Shown: positions 21,137-31,717, counted from the stretch's first letter. The stretch is DNA of 64,000 nucleotides from Hermatobates lingyangjiaoensis (GCA_026182355.1 JAPFBL010000235.1:541001-605000); one strand, 5' to 3'. Notes: generated by a model from the sequence alone, not told the origin. Numbers and translations: made by a program.

Positions 21137-22589
21137 GTAATACACACTTATTAATAGCAATACGGTTTAACAATGTCACATTCATAGAGTAGCGTCAATA
21201 AACCTGTCCACTATATGATTCACTTTCAGCCTATTTAAACATTCGTTTGCGTTTAACTTCATGACTTTAAAAGGTTCTTAATGCACCTAAAATCTGTACA
21301 AGAAAGTACCTAACCTTAAATCCTCAAATTTCACTTTTTAAATTCACTTAAAAAACACTGAATAGTAAAATAATTTGATTCCTAATGTTGAATCTCTGTA
21401 ATCTTTCCTGATCATATTGCTACAGTGTCCAACTTAAACTCTACACAACTACAGGCCATGTACTGAACAACTGAAGGTTATTGACTAAGGAAAGAAAGAA
21501 TATGTAAACATTCAAGGGCCTAGTTATTCATATGAAATACAAAAATGTTTAAAATATAATTTGAATCATGATCTTCTCTTTAATTTCACCTTATGGGCGT
21601 GAATGGTATGGTCTAAAAGATATATTCCTGCCATTGGCTTCATGGATATTGAAGATTAAATGTTATGACCTTAGCCATGACCTTATTCATGTAGAAATAA
21701 TAATTCAGTCCTACAACCTACTATAGAGTGACAGAACAATGGATTAAAAATAATCCGGTATCAGGAGTGGTATAGTTTTAGTGTGTAAACATTATTACAA
21801 CATTCCTAACTAAAGGTTTGAAGAATTTTACATTTCTTATGAGAAGTATAGAAAATCTTGTGGACATAAAACTTTCAGTTTTGAATCTATACGATACAAA
21901 GTACTTGTTTTAGATCCCAACTCTATTAAGCCTGACCAAGATAGCATTTAGTACTCCTAACTATTGTGTACTACCACGAAGTGAAACGCTATACAACTAC
22001 AGCCAAGATTAATACAAGTTGAGGGGCCAGATTCTATCCATGGATAGCATTTTGGCTTTACGTCATCTAGAGTCATTTCTTAGATTGAAACACCCAGTAT
22101 GTGTCAATACATTAAAGCACAAGACTCAGTTAACTCCACCTGGCCTCTAAATTTCATGAGATATTTATAAATAAACCAGGTTATAAAATAGTAATAATTC
22201 ATAATTATATTCATGTTTATAATTTATTTAACAAATTTAATACAACAAAGATATCCATTCATGATTTTAATTTATTCTTTAGATTTTATTATACCCATTA
22301 ACACGCAATCCGGGGCTAATTCATAACGATGTCAGCGTACTGAAATATCTGTTATTCAGGCCATGTTAACATTTAGTTACGTCTATTAAGAAGAACGTAA
22401 AAATGAAGAACTTAAGGAGAACCTAAATCATATTTTGTATATGAAATATAATTTATAGCATATGTTATCTACCCATCTATCTTCATATAACTATAATTAA
22501 AGTTTTTTTTTGTATTTTTGGTTACTTCGACTACAATTTCATGTATTTTGAAGTAATTTTGTTTCAGTATTTGTTCATTATTTGTTTCA
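21137..22589. other. Intron 2, nothing recognised
   Basis: AT-rich. Several weakly GC-richer patches (21420-21500, 22020-22150) without recognisable frames. Confidence 0.5.
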
Positions 22590-23050
22590 TTTTTTGCGGA
22601 AATCGGGGGGACACCCAATAGTGGCACTTCGTAAATATATTTAATGTTTATGACGACAGAAGGTCACATGGGTTATTGCCATTTCAGCCGTCTATAGGGG
22701 TTTGTGGGGATTACTAGTAAAGAAAGATTTTAAGCAAGTGGGTTTGGATGAGTTGAGAGTTTACTGTGGAATCTTTTGTAACGGTCGTTTGCTTAGTCGC
22801 GAACGAAGGGGACTTTAAGATCTCAGTGAATGATTATGTTTGGATTATAAAATGGCAGATGTGAGGGTTTCCTCACATTTTGATTGACTTGGGTTGTATA
22901 GGATGAATATTTAAAGGTTTGGTAGAACCCCAAAGTTCTATTACATAAACCCAAGAATGCTTCAAGATCGTGTTGTATAAATGGAGTCTGTCTGTTATGC
23001 GAGTTTTGATTTTCTGTGTAAGAGTCTTATAAGGCGTTTGTAACGTCTGT
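22590..23050 (-). mobile_element. Jockey-type LINE, C-terminal RT region and 3' end
   Basis: Read on the minus strand, 23050 to 22750 gives RITDRLHLYNTILKHSWVYV followed by IELWGSTKPLNIHPIQP, close to the Jockey block LYNTILKPIWTYGIELWG, and then HPNPLA near the end. The 3' part matches 13145-13400 and 43840-44285. Frames are interrupted by stops. Confidence 0.85.
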
Positions 23051-23219
23051 TGATCTCTGTTCGTTTCAGCCTCTGTTTCAATCTCGACTGACCAAGGACC
23101 TATGATTATTCATCCGTAGGCTTAACATATGGTTGCTAACAAGTATAATATATTATATTAAAGTTCGTGTATAAACCCCAATATCACACTGGCCATTGAA
23201 GTTTTTATGGTGACTCTAG

Positions 23220-23291
23220 CCAGACAAAAGGAAAATTGAAGAAACCAGCAAAAAGTTTGTTACTGCAGATGCTGCTGTATTATTTAAAACA
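23220..23291 (+). mobile_element. Penelope-like N-terminal fragment
   Basis: Twenty-four clean codons beginning PDKRKIEETSKKFVTADAAV, homologous to PDKRKITRKIEATNT at 18940-19047 and to RKIEAISKKVVNAEAAA at 27927 and 28210. Confidence 0.6.
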
Positions 23292-23784
23292 CACATAAAG
23301 TATTAAAGATATTATGATAATTGGCTAACAGTTTTATCATAATCAGTCCATCATTTTTCCTAAGTGACACTCTCATATCCCGTACACATTACATACTAAA
23401 TTTCCAATACTTGACATTTTTCAACTGCTTACCAGTCACAATCAGGACATGTATAAACGTATTATTCTAAACTATCATTTATATCACTGGTCTAGGGCCC
23501 ATTGAAAATTAAAAGTGTTAAGATATTTGTTTATAAAGTAGGTAAGTCAGTTGTATATGAAGTTTCGTGGACTAACTTTAAATACCAGAAACTTTTTATG
23601 AATCAAGTGTCAATCAATTATGTTTAATTTTTATTAATGTATATAAAAGAAGGTCCATTTTTATCGAGGTCAGTTCCAGCTACACACGACGTCGTTCAAT
23701 ATACCAAATGTCGGCTTAAAAGTGTTGTACTGTTTGAAGCCAGACCAAACCTTGATAAAAAAGAAAATAGTATAGTATAGAAAA
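23292..23784. other. Intron 2, with a repeat relative at its end
   Basis: Nothing recognised to 23660; 23660-23765 is the relative of the repeat at 2310-2420. Confidence 0.45.
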
Positions 23785-23976
23785 ACCCATCTGAGTTGGG
23801 TTTTTGACTCTGACGAAGACCGCTTTTTACGGTTAAAAGATCTTAGTCTTGTTTTCCCATTTCTTATTGTGGTTTGATCATTGATTGTTATTTCACGTGT
23901 TTATGTGAAATAACAATGAATGATCAGACCACAATAAGAAATGGGAAAACAAGACTAAGATCTTTCTACTCGTATA
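23785..23976. mobile_element. Family A arms in reversed (tail-to-tail) arrangement
   Basis: A right-type arm (from CTGACGAAGACCGC to GATTGTTATTTCACGTG) runs straight into a left-type arm. The two share TTCACGTGTTTATGTGAA (23891-23908) as a common centre. In all other family A copies the hammerhead-like cores face the centre; here they face outward. The left-type arm ends abruptly at CTAAGATCTTTC (23966). Confidence 0.85.
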
Positions 23977-24019
23977 TATCTCTCACTCTTCTCAACCCCT
24001 CATCAAATGTTTTCTGCAT

Positions 24020-24130
24020 CTAGTGTTTCAGTTGGTTTTTTGACTCTGACGAAGACCACTTGTTACGGTTGAAAGATCTTACTCTTGTTTTCCTATTTGT
24101 TATTGTGGTCTGATCATATATATATATATA
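24020..24130 (+). mobile_element. Single right arm of foldback family A, then (TA)n
   Basis: Contains TTGACTCTGACGAAGACCAC, GGTTGAAAGATCTTA and GTGGTCTGATCA, and stops at a TA tract (24116-24130). The core stem is weakened by ACCAC in place of ACCGC. Confidence 0.8.
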
Positions 24131-25003
24131 GGATAAATAGAAAAACAGAAATATGTACCATAGAAAGTACCACAGATAAACTGCTAGTAGATTAGTTTAA
24201 TCATGAGCATTATATATTCTAAATATGGGTATTATAGTTTCGGTACAGGAAGGATAGTGATATTCTATGTTGAGAAAAGATAAGTAACTAAAATAAATAA
24301 TAAATTAACTAATAGATTTAAAATAAAATAGTAATTGTACAAAATAAGAACACTTTCTTTGCTCTCTTTATTTCAATATTTATATTGTTGTTTTTTTTGT
24401 TAAACATTGGATGAGGTAATTGCAATATTACATCTGATTCGCGAAGTCTTCTCTTACATTCAATACCTTTGTCCAGCATCTTAATGTATGCTCCAATAAA
24501 AAGAATTAAATATTAATATATGATAATGTGTCTTTTTTTAGAAAGTGCTTGTCATGGCTTAGTCGTAACAACTAAAATGAGATAGTAAACTAAGATCTTG
24601 AAAGCGAAAGTCAATTTATTCTGTGCTTTTAAGTAAACAATTTCTCTTCTTAAATGGGAAAACTTATTGAAAGTAAAATTGGATATTCAATGGGGCAATG
24701 TTAACTGGTAAAGTTGTTGAGAAGTGAATGTCACTTTAATACATGCTCGACTTTCTGATTTTGTATTGCAGGTTGCTTGTCGGCCTAAAATCCATTCTCC
24801 TCAAGTGGTTGCCTTCTAAACTAACAAAGCCTCCCACTACGAGAAATATTCACTTATTTATGCTATCAATTTAAAAGAAACGTCATTTTACATTATAAAA
24901 TTTGATGTTGTAGTTACTATTATTTAGATCCTGTACAGAAAAATAAACAAAATTATAAAAAAAATGTTCTTTTACAATCATACGATTGAAGGTAGTATAC
25001 ATT
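24131..25003. other. Intron 2, nothing recognised
   Basis: AT-rich intron without supportable features. Confidence 0.5.
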
Positions 25004-25140
25004 TTGAAGTATTCTGGATTACTTATTTTCGGAATATCAATTCGTATGGAAGTCTATCTCCCATAACAGAGGGTGGAAGTTAATTGTATTAGATACAGTG
25101 GCTTTAATAAAATCCTACAAATGAAATTGTTTTCACAGTA
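25004..25140 (+). repeat. Duplicated segment, copy 1
   Basis: Shares most of its length with 29008-29155: AGT-TCTGGATTACTTA-TTTC, GGAAGTTAATTGTA-TAGATA, AGTGGCT-TAAT and ATCCTACA-ATGAAA, at roughly 75-80% identity by eye. It is either an unknown repeat family or an old local duplication. Confidence 0.65.
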
Positions 25141-25203
25141 TTTTATCTCCTGGAGGTTTCTTAGCACTTGTTTGCTTGCATGTGTGTATGTATGTATGTA
25201 TGT

Positions 25204-25205
<2 letters not shown>

Positions 25206-25266
<61 letters not shown>

Positions 25267-25339
25267 GTGTGTCCAACGACCAACGACACGTTATTATAGT
25301 GCACGTCGTAACACGCGTGTGTGTGTGTGTGTGTGTGTG
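25206..25339. repeat. (TG)n microsatellites
   Basis: Two TG tracts, 25206-25264 and about 25315-25339, separated by a GC-richer 50-base insert with AACGACCAACGACACG. Long frames across this region are products of the repeat. Confidence 0.95.
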
Positions 25340-25473
25340 CGTACGAGTGAGAGAGTGTGCAACCTTGTACGTTTAACCAAAAATAGTCATTTAAATTTTT
25401 TTTTAAATACAAATCATTTCAGAGTTTGATTTATGCCTGGAAAACTGGCTGAGACTCAATTTATTTTAGTAAT

Positions 25474-25699
25474 CAATGATCGAACCACAATAAGAAATAG
25501 GAAAACAAGACTAAGATCTTTCAACCGTAACAAGCGGTCTTCGTCAGAGTCAAAAACCCATTAAAAAAAAATCAGTTGGGTTTTTGACTCTGACGAAGAC
25601 TGCTTGTTACGGTTGAAAGATCTTAGTCTTGTTTTCCCATTTCTTATTGTGGTTTGATCATTGATTGTTATTTCACGTGTTTATGTGAAATCTTTTTAA
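25474..25699. mobile_element. Foldback family A with 9-bp target duplication
   Basis: Bounded by TTTAGTAAT at 25465-25473 and 25700-25708. The left arm begins within the family at CAATGATCGAACC, so its outer part was never inserted. The right arm is complete through TATGTGAAATCTTTTT. The centre near 25560 is A-rich. The hammerhead-like core CTGACGA...GGTTGAAAG lies in the right arm. Confidence 0.9.
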
Positions 25700-25857
25700 T
25701 TTAGTAATATAGAAATTTGAATAATTGCTTCGAACAATGGTGAAGGATTTTTTGTCCAATAGCTTATTCTATGTTTTAGTAGTTGCCTTTTAATGTTGCT
25801 ATAGAGCCTGTTAAATATCGAAGACATTTCGCAGAAGCTATTATAGAGAAGGCTTAC

Positions 25858-25965
25858 CGAAGACAAGACTGAGAGCGTATCCAAAGGGTGCCTGACACCA
25901 AACCAGGCCTGAAGTGTAAATGGCTTCGGCTGTGCCGTTTATGTAACCTCCTCCTACCCATGTCG
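25858..25965 (-). CDS. SLC5A7: Choline transporter exon 2
   Basis: A 108-base exon, phase 1 at both ends, with a TTGTTGCAG acceptor and GTAAGC donor (25852-25857). It encodes residues 56-91: [20 protein letters not shown] and [31 protein letters not shown] is almost invariant in CHT proteins. Trp58 and Tyr85 align with human Trp62 and Tyr91, part of the aromatic choline pocket as I recall it. Its donor joins exactly to GGIFFA of exon 3. Confidence 0.97.
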
Positions 25966-26317
25966 CTGCAACAACAAAAAAATTATCATTATTTTCATTT
26001 TGAAATTTATTACTACATTTATTTATTTAAAAAAAAATAAAGAGTTTGATATCAACACTTTTTTTATTAACTTTGTTTCCCTTCTGTTGTTGTACTTGAT
26101 CGAATATTTGTATTGCTCACTAAATAAGTACTATCTTTAGAGTATTCTGCCAAGCGGCAATCAAAATAATTCAAACTTATAAAAAAAAAACAACGATAAG
26201 GAAAGCATACACTGTCAGTTTCTGATTCGTTGTTTCAACAGTCGTCAGAAGAGCAAAGCAAAGGAGACCAAACTCAATTCTCAGAAAATATTGGACATCA
26301 ACAATGTAACCACGCAC
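25966..26317. other. Intron 1, 3' end
   Basis: AT-rich. At 26229-26270 the complement of TCGTCAGAAGAG is a possible degenerate hammerhead-like word followed by GTTGAAACAAC; not strong enough to call. Confidence 0.45.
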
Positions 26318-26467
26318 GTACTAGGCTAAGTTAGTACGCGAATACTAGGCTAAGTTAGTACGCACATACTAGGCTAATTTAGTACGAACGTACTAGGCTA
26401 ATTTAGTACGAACGTACTAGGCTAAGTTAGTACACACGTACTAGGCTAAGTTAGTACGCACGTACTA
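26318..26467. repeat. 24-bp minisatellite of hairpin units
   Basis: Six units of 24 bases plus a partial seventh. Each unit is GTACTAGGCTAAGTTAGTAC (or a variant) plus a 4-base linker. Within a unit, GTACTA and TAGTAC are reverse complements around eight bases, so every unit can fold into a hairpin. Differences between units are mostly single bases (AAGT or AATT in the loop, GCAC, GAAC or ACAC in the linker). Confidence 0.95.
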
Positions 26468-26915
26468 ACCAGCCAAGGCAGAAAACACAATTAAATTTTA
26501 ATTGAAGTTTAAATTAATAAGTGATAGAGGAAAGGATTCATATTTGGCAGGTTTGCCATTAGCATTAGTAGTTTGTTTTGTTTCTTCTGAATGATTTCCT
26601 CTGGTTTTTGTGGACCTTGACTCCTGCATTAATATTGTATTAAATTACATTGTTTAGTTATTTAGAGAGGGATACTCTTGAATATACATACTTCTTCTAA
26701 TATTTAAAATCTTTTTTTGATTTTTATGACAGCTATAATTTTGGTAATTTTAAGGCAATTTGTAAGCACCATGGCTCTGACTATCTTAATTTGTTTAACA
26801 TTTTTGGTATATTTCTTAGAAGAAGATCAGTTAAGCCCATGATTACTCATATTTAATGGGTTATTTCCACTGAGGCTAGTAATATTAGAATTAATAGTAA
26901 TATTATTAGTCATAC
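26468..26915. other. Intron 1, nothing recognised
   Basis: AT-rich, no feature. Confidence 0.5.
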
Positions 26916-27192
26916 TTCGTATAATATCTGGAGAGCTCGACTAGTTTTGAGTCCTTCTAGATCCCATTTTCAAGAGCAACTGATTGTCAATTTTTCAACA
27001 ATTTTTCAAACAAAAAAAAAGTGCCTTCTCATGAGGCCAACTACAATCGTGGTCGAAATATTGAAAAGTGAGTCCGAATACTTTCACACACTTTTTTGTT
27101 TGTGTGTGAAAAATTGACAATCAGTTGCTCTTGAAAATGGGATCTAGAACGACTCAAAATTAGTCGAGCTCTCCAGATATTATAATATCTGG
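26916..27192. mobile_element. Foldback family H with a nested family D fragment
   Basis: Outer arms of about 80 bases (26922-27000 and 27107-27187) are near-perfect reverse complements, with inner words GAGCAACTGATTGTCAATTTT and outer words TATCTGGAGAGCTCGACTA. The asymmetric centre contains GTGGTCGAAATATTGAAAAG at about 27048-27067, the same sequence that ends family D arms at 45840-46070. Confidence 0.85.
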
Positions 27193-27229
27193 AGATACAG
27201 TCATGTAGTAATTTTTTACATTTATTACT

Positions 27230-27595
27230 ATGTACGGAAAGGAAGGTTGTGTTTGTAGGATTCCTTGTGGAGGTGATTCATCATATATTGTGGAAACGTG
27301 CAATAGTCTACTTACTAGAGTGAAACAACATAAATATTATATTAGGAGGCAAGAAGAGTCAAGTACTTCGTTTCAACAGATGAATTTAAACAATCATTCC
27401 GGAAAATGCGAAGATTCCAAGGAATCGATATTTCTCTCGTCTGATGTTGAAAGAAACTTAGTAGAAGGTGCCCTAATTAAGTATCATTTCGAAAAACTAA
27501 TCAATATTAGTCAGGGGCTATTTAAATTAGATGAATTCTTAATTCAAGGGATAGTTAAGCAAATTGGACCTGGGAGTGATCTTGGAAATGTATGA
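27230..27595 (+). mobile_element. Penelope-like element GIY-YIG endonuclease fragment, 121 codons open
   Basis: An open frame encoding the C-terminal GIY-YIG domain of a PLE. CVCRIPCGG (residues 8-16) replaces the usual GVYRIPC block, SSYIVET stands for YIGET, and SLLTRVKQHKYYIRR carries the conserved Arg. FLSSDVERNLVEGALIKYHF and a short tail to the stop follow. The final Gly of YIG is Val, so activity is doubtful. The RT part is absent. A pLTR-like stretch follows: TTTGATGACATACATTGAAAG near 27821, then CATTGTGGTTTAAACG, which resembles the family A end. Confidence 0.8.
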
Positions 27596-27896
27596 GTATC
27601 TATGGACATGGACTCTGACCAGATTGTTGATTCAAATAATATAGCTTAATTTTTTTTCTTCTATTTTAATTATTATTAAACTGTTGGACCTGCTATGTTT
27701 AATTTTATAGGGTATTCCTTCTTAGCAAGCAATATTGTTATATTGAGTTTCCAGTTATTTTGTTACCTTCCTTCTTCATTACTTTTATGTTAAATTCTCA
27801 GTTTTTTACTTTGTTTGATCTTTGATGACATACATTGAAAGGCATCAGAGCATTTGTTTCTATTGTTTTCCTTTTTCCATTGTGGTTTAAACGTCA

Positions 27897-27926
27897 TATA
27901 TATTTATATATATATATATATATATA
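27897..27926. repeat. (TA)n microsatellite
   Basis: TA tract abutting the Penelope-like N-terminal fragment on the minus strand at 27927. Confidence 0.9.
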
Positions 27927-28022
27927 GGAATTAAAGTATGCAGCAGCTTCTGCATTAACGACCTTTTTGCTGATGGCCTCGATTTTTCTAACTATCTTCC
28001 GGTGATGCTGAGGCAACTTCCA
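27927..28022 (-). mobile_element. Penelope-like N-terminal fragment
   Basis: Thirty-two clean codons on the minus strand: WKLPQHHRKIVRKIEAISKK, then VVNAEAAAYFNS, ending at the TA tract. A hammerhead-like core precedes it on the same strand at 28101-28130: CCGAAGA, stem GACCA/TGGTC, GAAAGC. About 80 bases separate the two. It forms an inverted repeat with 28210-28276. Confidence 0.75.
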
Positions 28023-28209
28023 TATATGCTGGGCCAGAGACATTGAGAAAACCAATATCAAACAACTTTAATGGATCACAAAAACACTGGGTTGAAACAA
28101 GCTTTCGACCACACATTGGTCATCTTCGGGTTACACTACTATTTAATTAATGAATGTTAATATAATTAACTGAAAAGTAATTTTTAAAATTAAACATAGC
28201 AATTTTAAA

Positions 28210-28314
28210 GTTAGAAAAATCGAGGCCATCAGCAAAAAGGTCGTTAATGCAGAAGCTGCTGCATACTTTAATTCCATTTGTCTTCAAGAAGATTTGCTGC
28301 CCATTTATACTAAT

Positions 28315-28320
<6 letters not shown>
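28210..28320 (+). mobile_element. Penelope-like N-terminal fragment ending in (TA)n
   Basis: Reads VRKIEAISKKVVNAEAAAYF, then NSICLQEDLLPIYTNIY, and becomes IYIYIY in a TA tract at 28313-28351. Its first 67 bases are an exact or near-exact reverse complement of 27927-27993. This pair of arms looks like another inverted dimer, here including coding sequence. Confidence 0.75.
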
Positions 28321-28351
<31 letters not shown>

Positions 28352-28358
<7 letters not shown>

Positions 28359-29007
28359 TGACTTCTTCATAACTGAAATTGGTATAAAAGAAAAACATCA
28401 GCTTCTTCCCCTCCCACTATAGAACTTAAGACGAAAGGTTATATGTATGGCTATTGTAAGACATTTCTTTTAATTAACTCACAGTTCTCAACATCGCCAA
28501 TAGAATAAAAGAAAGAGAAATAAAACATTATCAAGTTTAAAAAAAAAATTAAAACCAAATATTGTTCGATAATAACACCTGAATCACTAACAGATGAATG
28601 TAAAAACGCAAACAAATAGCAAACTTTAATTTTACATTTTAATTTTTTTTTTGTATATTTTCAGTTTAAATATATACAACAAAGTTGTAAAGGATAATAT
28701 TTTCAATTTATCTCTTTATTAAAATTATCCTTGAAATCAATTTATTTGTAAAATATTTTAATCTGGATAAATTGTTATTAATTTTTTATATATTTTATCA
28801 CTTAAAACTTTTACAAACCTAAACGTTGAATGATTTGAATAATTCTTCTTATAGACTCGTCCATACGTAATTAGTGATACCTATTTTATTCATTACTAAT
28901 ATATATTCAGAAAGTACGGCTACATAAAATACTAAGATATTTAACGTTGTTTTTAAAAAAAAAACTATCTTATGATTTCATTACATAAGCACATATGTAA
29001 TGTGACA
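28352..29007. other. Intron 1, nothing recognised
   Basis: Very AT-rich; no feature. Confidence 0.5.
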
Positions 29008-29155
29008 ATGAAGCATACATTTGAAAGTAGTCTGGATTACTTAGTTTCAGAATATATATAGTTATGGGAATCTCTCATAACAGACTGTGCAAGTTAATTG
29101 TAGTAGATAAAGTGGCTCTAATATAATCCTACATATGAAAGTTATTTCAGTTGCA
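29008..29155 (+). repeat. Duplicated segment, copy 2
   Basis: Partner of 25004-25140, same orientation, on the other side of exon 2. See copy 1 for shared words. Confidence 0.65.
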
Positions 29156-30254
29156 TATGGAGTTCATTAAAAAATATGGAACAATTATCAGCTTATCCCT
29201 CGGTCTGCAAAGATTAAACCCTTTAAAATACGTTCTTACTTTTATAGTAAAAAGGATTTTGCTTCCTTCTTTATACATAAAGCATCAATAAAGAAAGCAG
29301 TTCTCATTTGAAAGTCTCCTATAAACATCTATTTCAGTCATCATTAAGTTTAAGTTTTTATAGATTTTACTAAATATAGGTTAACCAAACAAACTTTATC
29401 AAAAACCAGCAAGAAATTTCTTATGAAGAAATTAATAATAATCATACATAAAAATGTTTATGGGTAAACTATCTTCATTTTTAAGAATAAATTAATATAT
29501 GGTTCAAATCAATTGCTGTATGTGTTATCAACTTTTAGTATTAGACAGAAAAGAAAAAATGATTTAGCAACTATTATTACACTGTTGTTTGTTTGTAATG
29601 CTGAGATCAAAAGACAGTAGTCCTGATAATGCACATTATGACTAGTGATGTTCTTCAGAATTGTAACCTTGTATTTTTGAATGTAGCCTTCAGAAATACT
29701 GTTGTTTTCTTTATTTCAAACACAATATAGAATTTAATCTTGTATTGTCAGAGCTTATTAAATAAGGTAATGATAAATGTTTAAATGTTTAATATTTATA
29801 ATAATGAAAATAAACAATTGAACCTTCTTACTTTCAGTTAACAATATCAACATTCAATATGGTGAGCAAAATGTAATTATTTTATATAACATTATAATGA
29901 ATCGAAAAAATTCTATGAAATGTAAAAATAATTGAACTCTTAAACACTTGCAAGAGGTACCAACTTGTGTAGAAATTCTAGTATTGGTTTGTATATGTTA
30001 TTGCGTGACTCGTACGCTCTACAACCGCTAGATGTCGCGACGAACACATCAAAGTTGCCATACTCATTGATAATTACAGCAACACTTTGTTATAATATTT
30101 AAACAAATTGTTGAAGAACTATAACTGGTTAACTAAAATAATATACGATTTTCTTTTTCAAAACTAGCAAATACCAGTCTAATTTTCAGATGCTCAGAAA
30201 CAATATATTACAGTGTATATTTATATATACATATATTTATTTAAAAATCTGTTT
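29156..30254. other. Intron 1, nothing recognised
   Basis: AT-rich. 29990-30070 is a GC-richer patch (CTCTACAACCGCTAGATGTC) of unknown origin. Confidence 0.5.
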
Positions 30255-30306
30255 TAAATATATATATTCAAGAGGGACTGCTTCCAACTTTTACTAATAT
30301 ATATGT
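30255..30306 (+). mobile_element. Scrap of Penelope-like N-terminal region
   Basis: Reads IQEGLLPTFTNIYV, the EGLLPKYTNIY block seen at 28210 and 31309. Short, recognised only by comparison with those copies. Confidence 0.5.
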
Positions 30307-30479
30307 AGAATCATCATATGTTATCAATGTTAGATATCAATTAATCGTATCATTCTGAGGAGGACCAGTTACTGTATCCAAGTTTTAGTTCTCAATTTCT
30401 TATTGTAATTTATATGTAGAGTTATTTTTACATGTTTATTGTAAAATCTTGTTTCATATATTCTTTTCGTGATGACGGT

Positions 30480-30565
30480 GTTCAATGGTCTCTTTTTTTT
30501 CGCCCTCTTGATGACAGTTTAGCCGAAAATTGAGACTGTAAATGTGTTTCTTTCAATTGTTCGTT
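30480..30565 (+). mobile_element. Single arm of foldback family E
   Basis: CTCTTGATGACAGTTTAGCC, GAAAATTGAGACTGTAAATG and TGTTTCT match the right arms at 39547-39600 and 53306-53345. Confidence 0.65.
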
Positions 30566-30639
30566 TCTCAAGTTCATTGGTGAACTTATATAAGAAAAAT
30601 TTACCGTTTTATAGATATTAACCGACAGCAAATCATCTT

Positions 30640-30765
30640 CTCAGAGGACGACGTGTTCAGATTTTTTCAACTCCTGCCTGAAAGAGCATGGGTGATTATT
30701 GAACTACTGATCTACCAGTGCAGAGGTGAGCACGTTGCCACTGTGCTAACCTGGTCTCTAGTTTA
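30640..30765 (-). mobile_element. tRNA-derived SINE, head region
   Basis: Reverse copy: GATTATTGAACTACTGATC (B-box side), ACCAGTGCAGAGGTGAG and GCCACTGTGCTAACCTGG (A-box side). The body is cut off near 30640. Confidence 0.75.
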
Positions 30766-30784
30766 CATTATATGTCATGCTTGT

Positions 30785-30787
<3 letters not shown>

Positions 30788-30816
<29 letters not shown>
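30788..30816. repeat. (TA)n microsatellite
   Basis: TA tract abutting the foldback at 30820. Confidence 0.9.
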
Positions 30817-30819
<3 letters not shown>

Positions 30820-31118
30820 TGTGTTCTCTAATCGAGATTCAGTCAATTTTCTATGATAAAAACTAAAACTCTCGCTGTCAAAGTTTCGGTTTTATTTAAA
30901 ACCTTTTTCATAGGAAGAAGTAAGAATTTTTTAACTAAGAAAATTAAATTTACATTATTTAAAGGAACAACAATGTTAAACAGACAACACCTTCGACTAG
31001 ACTCTCTCGAACTCTCAAAACTCTCAAACTCTCGTTGCCAACGTTTCAGTTGGCAACCAGAGTTTGATTTTTTTATCCTAGAAAATTGACCGAATTCCGA
31101 TTAGAGAACAAACCTATT
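30820..31118. repeat. Foldback family L
   Basis: Outer arms of about 42 bases (GTTCTCTAATCGAGATTC at the left, complement at 31075-31115) around a centre. The centre has AACTCTCGCTGTCAAAGTTTC and AACTCTCGTTGCCAACGTTTC, two related words that may be further arm pairs. The 78-residue frame at 30853 lies within it and is not supported. Confidence 0.7.
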
Positions 31119-31245
31119 CTATCAAACGGTCGATATATTATTGAATCTGCTATATATATATAATGCAGTTAAAATGTATATCTATTACATAATGTATTAT
31201 ATATATAATATATGTATACATATTATTACGTTTGTAAATAACATC

Positions 31246-31447
31246 CTTGAGAATGGTCGATGAAAACCGAAACATGTCGGTGTACACGAATAAAAATTTT
31301 GGGAACTGATGTATCTTGTCCCAAACTTATGGAAGCCAGATGTCAGAAAATTTAAAAAATTAATTCGAAAATGTGTTAAAATGGAAATAGGCATAGGTTT
31401 TAATAGAACTTGTATCAATGAAGGCCTGCTCCCCAAATATACTATCA

Positions 31448-31452
<5 letters not shown>
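31246..31452 (+). mobile_element. Penelope-like 5' end: hammerhead-like core plus N-terminal coding
   Basis: A hammerhead-like core at 31246-31273 (CTTGAGA, stem GGT/ACC, GAAAC) is followed by a frame from 31309. It reads LVPNLWKPDVRKFKKLIRKC, then EIGIGFNRTCINEGLLPKYT before IIYIIYIYIY in a long TA tract. Same order as on the minus strand at 18940-19116 and 27927-28130. Confidence 0.7.
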
Positions 31453-31504
<52 letters not shown>

Positions 31505-31566
31505 TACGACATACATATAATATATATATTATATTATATCTATATATTATATATATATATTTATAT
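31453..31566. repeat. (TA)n tract
   Basis: Long TA tract, interrupted at 31499-31520, continuing the NIY codons of the Penelope-like frame. Confidence 0.95.
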
Positions 31567-31717
31567 AGTGTAAGAGTAAACTTGTAATTTAAAACGGGAA
31601 CAGGTTAACATAAATAAACTCTCTCATTGCAGTATTACTGCCAGTGAGGCAAACATAAAAAAAAACGACACATATAATATTTTGTACAATAATTTAAATG
31701 GAAACTTAAAAGGTTAT

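Noticed and set aside
25073..25429. Overlapping 118- and 83-codon frames across the TG repeats
   Set aside because: They are made of Val-Cys and Thr-His runs produced by the microsatellite.
26318..26467. Regular direct repeats that look like a CRISPR array
   Set aside because: There are no unique spacers; linkers are 4 bases and nearly constant, so it is a minisatellite in animal DNA.
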